Shown piece by piece: positions 18,289-34,670 of a DNA stretch of 64,000 bases. The translations under genes and the position numbers were made by a program. Position 1 is the first letter of the stretch; each line of letters starts with the position of its first letter. The notes below the pieces were generated by a model. The model was not told the origin of the DNA. It did no database searches and was given only the letters and a program-made list of their open reading frames with translations. The stretch is from Myripristis murdjan (Eukaryota > Chordata > Actinopteri > Holocentriformes > Holocentridae): assembly GCF_902150065.1 (NCBI RefSeq), contig NC_043999.1, forward strand, positions 8,956,342 through 9,020,341. Direction: 5' to 3'.

Positions 18289-21200
18289 ATGGAGGACACA
18301 GAAGATGACATAGCCGTTGTTGGCATTGGATGCAATTTCCCCGGAGGTAAGATTTCTGAAACAAGATGCACTAACAGGAATTTAGAAATTTTTTGACATT
18401 AATGTTTTTTTCAGTTCAGAGTGAATTTAAGAGAAAAAACTACTATGTGCTTTTGTTTCTAGGAGAGGGCTTGGGTAATTTCTGGAGAGTTTTATTAGAA
18501 GGAAAGAACTGTGTGGTAGACATTCCTGAGGAGAGGTTTGACAGCGCCTGTTGGTTTGATCCTGATGATAGCAAGCCTGGAAAGACACAGACAACCAGAG
18601 CTGCTCTCATAAATGGGTAAGCTCTAGACACAAATTTGTATAATCAGTGTGATATCTGTGTAAAGAGATTTGGTACAGATTCCTCTCTTGAAAAGTCATG
18701 CATTTATGGTGGATGCTTCCATCTGTCTCTCAGGTTTAACGAGTTTGATCACAAGTTTTTTGGTATCACTGAAGCTGAGGCTGACTTCATGGACCCTCAG
18801 CAGAAACTCCTTCTGCAGTGTACGCACAGGGCATTGGAAGATGCTGGAGTGGCTATGGAGACCATCAGTGGAAGCAGAACTGGAGTTTATATAGGTAGCC
18901 ACTACTACTCTGTGATACATGGCAAAAAATGTCAGTTCAATTTAATGACATTAAAATCATGACCGGTCTGTGCTGAATTTGTTGTTGCAGGTCTTATGAA
19001 CAGGGACTATGAGAACCTCCTAAGCAACAGTGCTAGCACAATAACCCACTACAACGGCACCGGGACAGCTATGAGTGTTGCTGCCAACAGAATATCCTTC
19101 ACCTTTAATCTCACTGGCCCTTCCTTTGCCATCGACAGTGCCTGCTCTTCCTCACTGGTGGCTCTGCATACAGCCTGCCAGGCTATAAAACTAGGTGTGT
19201 TTCCTTTATTCAATCAGTCAAATATTCACATACAAAATTATTTGGAATTATAATTTGGAAATGGTTTTTAAATATTTTTCATTTTACCTCAACTAGGAGA
19301 CTGTGAGATGGCGCTATGTGGAGGTGTCAGCTGTATCATAGAGCCAAGAGTGTTTGTTGCTCTCAGCAAGGCGAAGATGATCTCCCCTGAAGGAACCAGC
19401 AAACCTTTCTCCAGCAGAGCAGACGGCTATGGCAGAGGAGAGGGCTGCGGGGTAGTTCTGCTGAAACCACTGAAAAATGTAGGTACAATATAGTCTTTGT
19501 TTTCACATCTAATTCCTGTCATTGAGAAAATGCACATTCATACAGATAACAGATAATTTGACTTTCTATACAAAGGCTGTAAGAGACTTCAATAAGATTT
19601 GGGGTATCATCAGCAAAACTGCTGTCAACCAAGATGGTCACACAGTCTCTCCAATCACCAAGCCCTCCGTGGTTCAACAAGAGGAGCTCCTGCGCAGCAT
19701 CTACTTGGAGTCTGATCTTGCAAATGTCCAGTACATAGAGGCACATGGGACTGGAACCCCAGTTGGAGACCCAACAGAGGCAACAAGCATCTCCAACGTC
19801 ATTGCTAAAGCCAGACCTCCAGGTTCAGAGACGCTTCGCATTGGGTCTGTGAAAAGCAACATTGGACACACAGAATCTGCAGCTGGAGTGGCAGGGCTCA
19901 TTAAGGTACTCTTAATGATGAAGCATGAAACCATTGTTCCCACAGTTTTTTATTCTGAACACAGTGCCAGTATAGATGTACAGGCCCTGAGCATAAAAAT
20001 TCCAACCAAAGCTGAGAAATGGGAGATAAATGGGTCATTAGTGAGGGTAGCTGGGATCAACAGCTTTGGGTTTGGAGGAACAAATGCACATGCAATTGTA
20101 AAACAACACAGGCAAGATACCATTCCCAAACTGATCCCTCATGCCTGTCGAATGCTCTTTGCAATTTCTGCAGCTACAGAGAAATCGTTGATTTCGTCCC
20201 TCACTGACACTCACCAAAGACTTTGCAGAGGTGAAACAGTTGACATACAGGCATTATCGTATACATCAGCATGTAGGAGAAGCCATTACAAACACAAATA
20301 TAGGAGAGCCTTCTTGACATCTTCCCTCTCGGATCTAGACCATCAGCTGACATCGGCGCTGACCAAGAAAGTTGAGCCAACTAAGTCAGACATCCGATTA
20401 GTCTTTGTGTTTTGTGGGAATGGGGTTACCTACAAGGGTATGTGTAAGCAGCTTCTTAGAGAGGTGCCTATCTTCAGAGAGAAAATCAGAGAAGTTGATA
20501 ATCTCTTCCAGAAATATAAAGCCACCAGCATCAGGCAAAAGATTGATGATGATTATGACAATGATGATTACACCAAGCCAGATGTTGTCCAGCCACTTCT
20601 TTTTGCCATTCAGGTTGGCATCGCCAGCCTTCTACAGCACTGGGGTATCAAACCTGATGCCGTTCTCGGGCACTCTGTTGGAGAGGTTGCTGCTGCCCAC
20701 TGCTCTGGCCTCTTGTCACTTGAGGATGCAGTGAAGGTGGTACACCACCGCAGCACTCTCCAGAGCAAGGTCACAGGAGGGAAAATGCTTGTGGTCAGTA
20801 ATGTGGCAGTTGAAAAAGTTTTGAAAGTCCTTCCCACCTTCTCTGGAAAAATATGTGCAGCAGCTTTCAACAGCCCTCAGTCCTGCACTCTGTCAGGGGA
20901 TGCAGATGCTATAGACACCCTCCATCAGGAGATGAAGACCACATTTACAGATAAAAATCTCCTCCTCCATGTCTTAGATGTTCCAGCTGCATACCACAGC
21001 CATATGATGGATCCCATAGTAGATGATATTGAGAAAAGTATTGATTCTCTGGCTGTCAACAACATGGAGTGTGAACTTTTTTCAACAGTCACTGGAGAAA
21101 AGTGTTCAGATGGCAACTTTGTCACAGGCAGATACTGGGCAAAGAATATCAGAGAGCCTGTTTTATTCAAGCAAACACTGCAGGCTGCAACCAAGGACGG

Positions 21201-24200
21201 GCACTCAAAGAGAAATGTGATCTTTGTAGAGATTAGTCCTCGTAGGGCTCTCCAAAGGAACATCCATGAGACTTTGGGAGGAGACCACATAGTTCTCCCC
21301 TCAGTGCAGCCAGAGAAGGATTACAAGACAATTCTGTGTACAGTAGCAAAACTATTTGAACTAGGCATTCATGTAGACTGGCATAAGCTCTACAGTGGTA
21401 GCGAAACTTTGCCAACAGCTTTTCCAGTCTATCAGTTTGATAACTTGAGGAAAGAAGTATGTTTTGAAGCTGTAAGGAAAGGAAATGAAACAACTGTTTA
21501 CTCTCACCATCCACTGATATCCCAGGTAAAACAGGATAAGAAAGAGTACAAGTGCGACCTCTCATTAGAGACTGCATCATACCTTTGGGAGCATAAAAAC
21601 AATGGTGTCACTGTCGTGCCAGGGGCATTGTATGTTGAACTAGCTTATGCCTCAGTGATGGCAAGTTTAAGACCAAAGAAGCCCACTTCCTTGCTCCAGC
21701 TCTGTGTACATTTCAGCAGTCTACTCACACTCAGTTCAAACTCTTATGAACTGAAAGTAACACTGAACCACAGAGAGAATGAGACTACATTTAAAATACA
21801 GTCTCCCTCATCAACACATGCATTTGGCACGTACTGGTGTGCAAAGAGCCAGCCATTGATAGAGCAACAATCCATTTGCCTCGACATGATCTCCCAACGT
21901 TGCAAATTGGTTATGACAAGAAAAGAAATCTACTCGATTCTTTGTCGAGCAGGATTTGAATATGGCTCTGTCTTCAAACAGCTTGATGACGTACATTTTG
22001 GAGATGAATTCAAGGAAGCTGTGACAACATTTCAAGTCCCTGGTGAGATACTGACACACCTTCATGATTATTTTATCCACCCTGTGTTACTGGACTATTT
22101 CCTGCAACTGACTGCAGTGGTAGCAATGGGAAAGCTAACCACCAAACAGGGATTCCCCTCAGGAATTGGAAGTGTGGTCATGTCAGGACCCCTACAAGAG
22201 GAAATGGTCATGTATTTAAGAGCAACTCATGAGACTCCAGACTTCCTTGAAGTATGTGGCTGCTTCTCCACAAAAGAAGGGCATGTACTGGTGGAACTTA
22301 AACAGGCGAGGATCTCATTTTTGGGTCATCCCTCAAATGTTGCCAAGTCACTTTTCTTTCACAATGAAATAATCTCAATTTCGAACGAGATAGACTTCAA
22401 CTGCAAAATAAAGGCCATCGTTTTTGAAGACAAACTAGGAATTGCTAAAGCACTTAGACCCTATTTACACCCAGAATCAACAATGGTGAAGACCAGAGAC
22501 CACTGGGTGTCAGATCAGCTTCAGGGCGTAGTGTTTAACTCACTCCACAATGGAGCTGATTTGGATGAGGTTCTTTTCATTTGGGGTGTACAGGACCTCA
22601 GTCACCTGTCATCCGAGAAGACACTGGAATGCTTAGTTACTTGCTGTGAGCTGTTTCGCCAGATTATTTTGATCTTGAAAGCGAGCAAACGCTCATACAC
22701 AGTCCGGGTCATAACCTATAGATCGACAGAGAGGACTGTAGACCATATCAGTCCTGGTTTTGTGTTGTCTGGTCTGACTAGGGCCTGTGCAGCAGAGATC
22801 CAAGGTCTCTCTTTTCAGCTGATTGATCTTCCCTCTGTGACCAGCGAAGACATTCAAGCTCTGGTTCATGTGATAAACACCTGCAAGCAACAAGAGGTCA
22901 TGATCAGCCAAGGGCAGGTATCAGCAACAAAAATAGTGCGAACCCCAATAACAGACATGGCTTTATGCGAAGGTGATTTGCACTCAATGCATATGGGGGA
23001 CTTTGTCCTACAGACTGCTGATCCATACAAAGTGGCAAAACTGTGTGCCATCCCCTGTGATGCACCTAGAAATTTTGTCCAAGAGAATTCAGTTGAAATT
23101 CAGCTAATGAATATATGTGTGCATTCCTCTGATTACTTTCCTGTCAGCACTTCACATTTGAACTTCAGCGAGACAATGTATTGGAACAAGCACACGTCTC
23201 AGAGTCACACTCTTCTGGCTTTAGATTTTAGTGGTATTGTCACAGCTATTGGGAAAAATGTTCATGACCTCAAAATAGGAGATCATGTAGTGTCTTGTTA
23301 CCCAGTAGCTGCCACTTCAAAGGTTGTGATTCCTGAAGCAGTGTGCTACAACACAAGCAGACTTCCATTTCTGAGAGGGACCCCGTGCATGTCTTACTTT
23401 GTGTTGGCATGGGAGATCCTGCAGAGATTGCTACCTGAGGTAAAACAAAACAGGAAGTTAGCCATCATCTCCTCCACTCCAGCTTCTAGTCTGATGAAAG
23501 TTTTAGCTCTGACCGCAAACAGGTCAGGGTGGAATGTCACCTGTCAGTCATGTTTCCAGAGGGAACTCCTGAATATTGATCAATGCCATGCATTCATTTT
23601 TCTGCCACCATTTGATATGAGTTTGCAGGGCATAAATGAAGGAGGCAGCTTGGAGAGACACATTATTTTTTTGTGTAACAATCAAATGCTTTCTTCGCCC
23701 TCTGCAAAAAAATCTGCATGGGAGAGTGAACACATGCATGTACACAAACTTAATGTGCCCTATGTTTTCCAGAGATTCAATCTAAAAACACAAAAAAGAA
23801 AGATATTACAGTGGTTAATGTCATTAGGCTTTGATACAGTACCTTTACCTCTGAAAAGTGGTATGTTTCAGTTCCCAGGCAGAAGAGAAGCTCAGACTAG
23901 TGTAGATGTTGAGTCCTACTTTACAGCAAAAATTGTACAGCAAGTAGTTTTAGATCACAAAGGATCAAACTGTCCAGTATCTGATATACCTTTGCTAACA
24001 GGGTCAAGGCAACTGTTTAGACAACGCTTTGTCTACATTGTAACTGGAGGGCTCTCTGGTTTGGGACTTGAGACTGTCAAATTTATTGCTAATAAAGGTG
24101 GAAGCTGCATTGCAACACTTTCCAGACGCATTCTGTCAGACGAAACACAGTTTGAGATGGAAACGCTCCAGAAAAGATGTGGGGTGACTATCATGAATGT

Positions 24201-25065
24201 CCCTTGTGACGTTTCTGTGTCAAGGCAAGTGGAGGAAGCAATCTCAAAGATAAGACAAAGGTTCCCACTGTGTCCAATCAAAGGAGTGTTTCACAGTGCT
24301 GCAGTTTTACATGATACACTACTTGAAACCCTTGATGAGTCCCTCTTCCAAAAGGTGTTAAAGCCTAAAGTTAACGGGGCTCTAAATCTTCACTATGCAA
24401 CACTGCATGACAAACTGGATTTCTTTGTGTGTTACTCCTCCATCTCTTCCTTCATTGGCAATGCCTCACAGTGTAACTATGCAGCAGCCAATTCCTTCCT
24501 AGATGCGTTCTGTAATTATCGGAGAAACCTTGGACTTGCTGGACAGTCAATCAACTGGGGTCCTTTGAACCTCGGTCTCCTGTTGAACAAAGACCATTTC
24601 CAAAGGTTCCTGGAGGCAAAAGGGATGATGATTATGGATGTATGTGAGGTTCACGAAGCTCTCGAAAAGTGCCTGCTGATGAACAGACCACAGCAAGTTA
24701 TATGCAAGTTCAACTTCAAAAATCTGAACAATCATGTTCTTTCACAGAATGCCTCTCTCAAAGAGCGGCTGTCGCCTTTGGTGGAAATGGAACTGAAGCA
24801 TAATTTAACGAGTGAGCACAGGGTTCAACATTTATCCTCTATACATGAAAATGTAAGGACAATTGTCAGTGAGATAAGTGACATTGGTGTAGATGAGCTT
24901 GATGATGACTCATCTCTTTGTGCCCTGGGCATTGACTCGATGTTGGCCATGACTCTGCAAAACAAGATTTTCCAAGAGACAGGTGTGAATGTGCCTTTGG
25001 TGAGAATACTTGACCCCAGCTGTACACTGAACACATTGGTAACCTTTGTAAGAGGCAGTGGATAA
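18289..25065 (+). CDS. Type I iterative polyketide synthase A (KS-AT-DH-psiER-KR-ACP)
   Basis: Large multifunctional enzyme that builds a polyketide chain from malonyl-type units. Exons: 18289-18346, 18463-18616, 18734-18894, 18991-19194, 19297-19478, 19576-25065; total 2082 aa. KS: catalytic C176 in DSACSSSL, then EAHGTGT and KSNIGHTE histidines. AT: GHSVGE with S620. DH: HxxxGxxxxP at H926 plus LLDYFLQ. ER-like region about residues 1440-1580 has LDFSG and GDHVVSCYP, but where the GGVG-type NADPH loop is expected it reads [26 protein letters not shown] near 1743 and Y1888 in NYAAAN. ACP: GIDSM with S2041. There is no thioesterase, whereas animal FAS has one. This is the class known in medaka and zebrafish for otolith formation and in budgerigar for polyene pigment. 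The symbol is left blank because A and B cannot be matched to named fish paralogues from sequence alone. Confidence 0.93.
19576..25065 (+). CDS. PKS gene A last exon (end of KS through ACP)
   Basis: One uninterrupted 5490-bp exon encodes 1829 residues, from the second half of the ketosynthase to the stop, so AT, DH, pseudo-ER, KR and ACP all lie in it, while the KS start is split over five small exons. The acceptor is ACAAAG|GCTGTA after a 97-bp intron. Gene B has the same unusual layout, so it predates their duplication. The first 350 bp or so are far more similar to gene B than the rest. Confidence 0.9.
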   Translation, partial: AVRDFNKIWGIISKTAVNQDGHTVSPITKPSVVQQEELLRSIYLESDLANVQYIEAHGTGTPVGDPTEATSISNVIAKARPPGSETLRIGSVKSNIGHTESAAGVAGLIKVLLMMKHETIVPTVFYSEHSASIDVQALSIKIPTKAEKWEINGSLVRVAGINSFGFGGTNAHAIVKQHRQDTIPKLIPHACRMLFAISAATEKSLISSLTDTHQRLCRGETVDIQALSYTSACRRSHYKHKYRRAFLTSSLSDLDHQLTSALTKKVEPTKSDIRLVFVFCGNGVTYKGMCKQLLREVPIFREKIREVDNLFQKYKATSIRQKIDDDYDNDDYTKPDVVQPLLFAIQVGIASLLQHWGIKPDAVLGHSVGEVAAAHCSGLLSLEDAVKVVHHRSTLQSKVTGGKMLVVSNVAVEKVLKVLPTFSGKICAAAFNSPQSCTLSGDADAIDTLHQEMKTTFTDKNLLLHVLDVPAAYHSHMMDPIVDDIEKSIDSLAVNNMECELFSTVTGEKCSDGNFVTGRYWAKNIREPVLFKQTLQAATKDGHSKRNVIFVEISPRRALQRNIHETLGGDHIVLPSVQPEKDYKTILCTVAKLFELGIHVDWHKLYSGSETLPTAFPVYQFDNLRKEVCFEAVRKGNETTVYSHHPLISQVKQDKKEYKCDLSLETASYLWEHKNNGVTVVPGALYVELAYASVMASLRPKKPTSLLQLCVHFSSLLTLSSNSYELKVTLNHRENETTFKIQSPSSTHAFGTYWCAKSQPLIEQQSICLDMISQRCKLVMTRKEIYSILCRAGFEYGSVFKQLDDVHFGDEFKEAVTTFQVPGEILTHLHDYFIHPVLLDYFLQLTAVVAMGKLTTKQGFPSGIGSVVMSGPLQEEMVMYLRATHETPDFLEVCGCFSTKEGHVLVELKQARISFLGHPSNVAKSLFFHNEIISISNEIDFNCKIKAIVFEDKLGIAKALRPYLHPESTMVKTRDHWVSDQLQGVVFNSLHNGADLDEVLFIWGVQDLSHLSSEKTLECLVTCCELFRQIILILKASKRSYTVRVITYRSTERTVDHISPGFVLSGLTRACAAEIQGLSFQLIDLPSVTSEDIQALVHVINTCKQQEVMISQGQVSATKIVRTPITDMALCEGDLHSMHMGDFVLQTADPYKVAKLCAIPCDAPRNFVQENSVEIQLMNICVHSSDYFPVSTSHLNFSETMYWNKHTSQSHTLLALDFSGIVTAIGKNVHDLKIGDHVVSCYPVAATSKVVIPEAVCYNTSRLPFLRGTPCMSYFVLAWEILQRLLPEVKQNRKLAIISSTPASSLMKVLALTANRSGWNVTCQSCFQRELLNIDQCHAFIFLPPFDMSLQGINEGGSLERHIIFLCNNQMLSSPSAKKSAWESEHMHVHKLNVPYVFQRFNLKTQKRKILQWLMSLGFDTVPLPLKSGMFQFPGRREAQTSVDVESYFTAKIVQQVVLDHKGSNCPVSDIPLLTGSRQLFRQRFVYIVTGGLSGLGLETVKFIANKGGSCIATLSRRILSDETQFEMETLQKRCGVTIMNVPCDVSVSRQVEEAISKIRQRFPLCPIKGVFHSAAVLHDTLLETLDESLFQKVLKPKVNGALNLHYATLHDKLDFFVCYSSISSFIGNASQCNYAAANSFLDAFCNYRRNLGLAGQSINWGPLNLGLLLNKDHFQRFLEAKGMMIMDVCEVHEALEKCLLMNRPQQVICKFNFKNLNNHVLSQNASLKERLSPLVEMELKHNLTSEHRVQHLSSIHENVRTIVSEISDIGVDELDDDSSLCALGIDSMLAMTLQNKIFQETGVNVPLVRILDPSCTLNTLVTFVRGSG

Positions 25066-26866
25066 TTGTGTGTTATATTTCAAAGGATTATTTGAATCAT
25101 TATATGATGACATATGCTTTTCTGCTATATTTCTTTAGAGCATGAAAATGCATTTAAGCTTAGCTCTGGCAAGGAGACTTCTGTTTCACTGCTAATCGCT
25201 GTCTACTTAATATGGGTTGAAGGAGTCTGCTACTTATGGTTGCATAAGCCCAAGATTGTTTAGATTTTATTTCTTTGCTTATTTTTCCATGTTTTTTCAT
25301 TTTATATTCAACTCTGTGCTTGTTTTTGTATTTTTTCCCCTTGAGTCCTTTCTTTTGTTGTTGCAACAACTGGATTTCCCCACAAAGATCAATAAAATTT
25401 CATCTAACCTTAACAAAGTCATTGAACAGTGACATAACTGCCTTATTTAAATAAACAACTAAAAACTCTTAGTTCAGTTGAATTTTTGAGTACAGTGCTG
25501 TGTTACATGTGGCTTGTAAATGTACAGCATATCTGTACATTGTTGATAAAACCTATTATTCTCATAATATTAGAGTGCTATGGCGGTATTCTGTGTGTTG
25601 AAGTATTGACTAGTAGTGGTAAGTAGACTTTAAGTCTTAGGAACTAAAATGCAGAAAGGCTCATTAAATCACTGAATGACATAATCACAGTCTCAATAGC
25701 CAAGGCATTATTTTTAATTCTGACCCTCCTGATACACGTGATGCAAAGCAAATACTGAAACAGCCATTATCACCTCAGACCCTGAGGGCTCCATCTTAAT
25801 CATCACCACTTTTCCCATTACTTTGTATATACTGCTGCAGTTTTAATTTGAGTAAATTGTTGCCTTTGTTGCCACAAATAAAACACTGCATATCTTTTTC
25901 TCTGCAGTTTGGTTTCTTTAAAAAGATCAAAAGTTTTGATGTCTGTTCAAAAATTCACCTTGTACCCCCCCCAACAATGAGTTAAAGGCTTTGCATTTTG
26001 AAGCCTCAACTTCAGCCAAGCACAAAATCCCTCTGGCAAGTATGCAAAATATTCACAATAAGCTGCCCAGTGTCAGAAAATATATCCAAATTGTTCTGAG
26101 TTTTAAGAGTTAATAATAGATGAAATACTCCATAATATACATGGATTGCTTAGTTACGCTGGATCAAGGAAACTAATCAATACAGCAAAAATGCCAAGAA
26201 ATATTAAGATGACAATCAAAAAAAGGGGACTTTAAGATCACATGCTTCTGGTTAGGTATGTTGCCACAGTGCCACCTTGTGGCAGATCCAATGTGATAAT
26301 AATCCTGTCAGCATTATAAATACAGTATTCATGATATCATCAAACTCAGAAGTGAAAATAACCACTACTTGCATTTCATTAGTTTGAATAATGTTGAAAT
26401 ATTGCCTGTAGCATGTCTTGACTGTTGAATGAACACAGTGCTGTCAATTATCATCAACCAAAAGTAGCTTGTTGCCTTTAATTAAACTTGGGCCATCAAA
26501 TGGAATATTCTGTGCATTATGAGCACTCAAATGATTCAATACTGAGAAAACAATTAATTTTATAATTAAAGGATAATTTCAGAATGACACAGATGATTCA
26601 ATTGTATATATATTACAAATTCTAAACCATCAGTAAAGCTTTGATTTTCTTTTTAAATAAAATTTTTTAACCCTAAATACATGTGAAATATATCAAAAAC
26701 AAAATAATGAAAACTAGCTAAATAATGTGTCAGATGAAATATTTAATTTTAAGTGCTCATAAAATAGCTTTTAAATGGTTAATTTCCTGAAACACCGTGA
26801 CATGTAATTGTTTTAATAATTTACATTTGTGTAATCTCACATACACACAACAACATGTAGAATACA
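25066..26866. other. Spacer between convergent PKS gene A and PTCHD3
   Basis: AT-rich DNA with no coding exon. It holds the PKS A 3' UTR with poly(A) signals near 25391 and the 3' UTR of PTCHD3 on the other strand. No RNA gene was recognised. Confidence 0.6.
25391..25396 (+). terminator. Polyadenylation signal candidate of PKS gene A
   Basis: AATAAA occurs 326 bp after the stop codon in the context GATCAATAAAATTTC. The surrounding words (ATTTCCCCACAAAGATCAATAAA) also resemble an L2-like LINE tail, so a transposon tail may supply the poly(A) signal. Confidence 0.4.
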
Positions 26867-31370
<4,504 letters not shown>

Positions 31371-34300
31371 TTTGGAGAGGAAAAAAAAAACAGAGGCTTT
31401 TCAGTTGGTTACCTTGTTTCACATAAAGGCCAATGATTCCTTCCACCTGTGACAGCTTGAGATGTCACTGATAGATATTGGGCCCAATCAAAAGATGGTT
31501 TTCCGATGAAATTTTCATTTTTGGCAGAGGCTTGGGCACAAACTGCATGCGGGTATTAACATTTTCTGACGCACTTACTTGCCTTTCAAGTCGTCAAACC
31601 AGCCTAGAGCGACCACTCTTGGGAACTATAAAAAGTGGACTTGTAATGGAAATGAGCCTCATGATGATGTCACCATTACAACTATAGGCCTGCTTATTAT
31701 ATAGGCTATGATAAATATCCACATACCATCACCCCTTAGAGAAAAAAAATCTAGAGTTTTCCTATAATATATTTTCTCCATATTTCTATAACACTCACTA
31801 GTAAATTAATGATCTTACTTTGTAGTAGCCTATCTATTTCACAAAAATTATAATGCTTACTAACATCAAGGGCTGATATTTTGGCAAACTGGTGTCATTT
31901 TATATGATTTTTTTTTCTCTTGGAGCATCACTATAATATTCTTAATATTTAGTATCCCTCTAAATTTAACAACGCAACATAGTATTGTTACTTTCTTATA
32001 AATAATCCCTTTTCCTTCATCTCCAGCATTTACACTTTGATTGGCGTGGCGTAATATAGCAGCACTTTATTTGAAATCAGAGGTTGGTGGTACTCACGGT
32101 TTGAGCGCATCTTCAAGGTTTGTGCTGTCTCCGGCTGGACACCAGTTGTATGAAGATACAGGACAGCATCATCAGCGGGGCCAGTCATCAGAAAGACGCC
32201 GCATTCATGTCAACAAAGCATGCCATGCAGTTATGACAGTAAACCGGAGCTGAAGGACTAATTATGCTCTTCATGCAACGTGACTTGGCATTTGGCAGTG
32301 TATTCATTCCACTTGGTGCCTGTGCACAAAGCCAATGGAGGCAGCACGGAAAAATATTCTGGAATAAATAATGTACACAGGGGCCTTTCACTGTGTTTCT
32401 ACAAGCCCACCTCACAGACAAAAAGCCTTTCACCAATGCTGAAAAGGCTTAAACACTAATTGCTTTGATGAAATAAAATAAAAGTACACTCGAGGAAAGG
32501 CACAGCTTCATTTCTAAACAATAAGCAGCAGTAGCAGTAGCCTAGTACTAATAGACGTAGTAGTAATAGTAGTAGTAGTGGTGGTAGACTAATAATTCAA
32601 CCGTTACTACCACTTCTCATAAGACTAGAATTATAAAGGCTATGAAACGAATTTCAATTTGGTCTTATTATTGCTAATGTTGTTTATAGACATAAATATG
32701 TAATTTCTGTCATATTCTGTATGTTGCTTGTTTTCTATAATCCTTTACAATTTTCGCCTCAAATAAGCCCACTGGGTTTTTTTTTTGCCTCTCCCTGCAC
32801 TGTATATCACTTATTATCTTTGTCATTGTTTATATGCATGTTTTTTTTTTTTTTTTTTTTTTACCTGTGCAAAAAAATAAACCTAAACCTAAATCTAGTT
32901 CTTGTTAGGTAGAGTGCACAGTGCTTACGCCTGTGTTGTGTAAGGTCTTAGTGTTGTGACTCTCATTGCACTTCAGTGTATACTGTAATAGGCCTGTGCT
33001 CATACTAATAACACAACATGTTTGTTTGTTGTTCATCATAGTTCAGTGATTCTGACACTTTGTCTACATTGGTAACATGCAATTCAGAAGTAATGAGCCT
33101 TTTACTTAGAAGTTGTTGCAGTCTGAAAATTACTTTTTTTTTTTTTTTTTTTTTTTTTGTATTGGCACTATTTGTGTGGCCAGCTAACTAAGTGACTGGC
33201 ACACCCAAAAATCCACTACCAGTGGATCATTATGTAGGTGATATTACAGCGCACAGTGATTATTTGTCCTTTGGCACTTGATAGGACAGTGCAGTGACAC
33301 TACAGCCCTTAGCACTGTAGCTGTTCTTACACAAACCACAAATGTATTTATTTATTTTGTGAGCAACTTGTAAGTAGTGTGGACATTTGTTTCCATGTAT
33401 AATGTTTCTCAAAATTGAAAAAGTGAAGACTTCTGCAGATCGGAATCTTCTAAACATTATATATTAGGCTTTGTGTACAAATAAACAAAAACACATTCAG
33501 GATACCAGGAAATATTCAGTTCCTTTGGAGCCAAGTGCCAGTCCTGGCACCCTTGCCATCGTGATAGACCAGTGTAATCTGCACTGATTAAATGAGAATG
33601 TGTGTAAATAAACCTGCCTTATCACCTCAACATGGACAGAGAAATGGTCTTATAGAGAAACTGTCTTATAGTGGATCAAAAGTAAATAACACACAAGAGG
33701 CATGTTGCTTACAGGATCACTTCTTAATTCCTTAAACTCAAACTACATGACAGCCATTTACACTGTTATGGTTGTCATGGAGATTTAATGTGTTTTTGTT
33801 GGTTACAACAGTTATAATTGCTATTATATTCAAATAATTGCTGAGAGTATTTGAACTAATTTCATTATGAATGTCTGTCTTGGTGGTGCCAGTGTCTTCT
33901 GGGAGAACAATTATACAACATGGTGTTATTACAAGTGATTTAAACAACAGCATACGGATGTTAGCCATTATGCCAAGGACTTTAATAGTGCATGACCCCA
34001 GTTGAATAATTATAGGAGATGCTGTAATAATGTTTTAGAGGTTTTCCATCACCATCATAAAGTTTATGATCAGATGGAATCAATAATGATAAGAACTGAC
34101 CCTGACCAAAGAAATTGATGGATGGTAGACAACACAGACAGCCCACCAACTTAAATTAAAAGAGTGTTTAAGATGGAGTTTCTATTGTCCTATAACTGTG
34201 CTCTGTGATACACTCAAAAAATGACATATCCTGTAGGACCAAGATTAAAATTTATTATTTTTTAGTAATAAAAACATGAGTTATTGTCCATTGTAAAAAT

Positions 34301-34670
34301 CATTTACCATCAGATTGATTATTAAACAGGTTAATAAACAGAATGAGTCATATTCTAGTGCAAAACATCCATTGAAAACTGGTTGCATGATAATAGGCAA
34401 GGTGACATGCTTTATGGTTAAAACACTGTAAAATGCTTGTTTAAAAAAGTTCAATATCAAAAACAGAGAGAAACAATAACCATATAAAACACTTCTATGA
34501 ACACAATATGAACACAGGCTTCTGAAAAATACAGAGTGCTGCTTCACTGTAACAGCCTCTTCAAGCCTGTTATTGAACTCACTTGAAAAAAAAAATCGCA
34601 ATTAGTCCAGAGCTGGAATATTATGGTGGTTAAACTGGCAATTAAATATGTGTAACTGTGTTTAACAGTT
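31371..34670. other. Spacer between PTCHD3 start and PKS gene B end
   Basis: Holds the PTCHD3 promoter and, near 34251, a TTTATT that reads AATAAA for PKS gene B on the minus strand. A GTA-rich microsatellite lies at 32520-32590 and long T runs at 32840-32862 and 33128-33158. No coding exon is seen. The block 34296-34550 is repeated at 57105-57360 beside the third PKS copy. Confidence 0.6.

Noticed and set aside
34303-34550. Possible non-coding RNA shared with 57105-57360
   Set aside because: The match is explained by duplication of the PKS B 3' flank together with the coding part.
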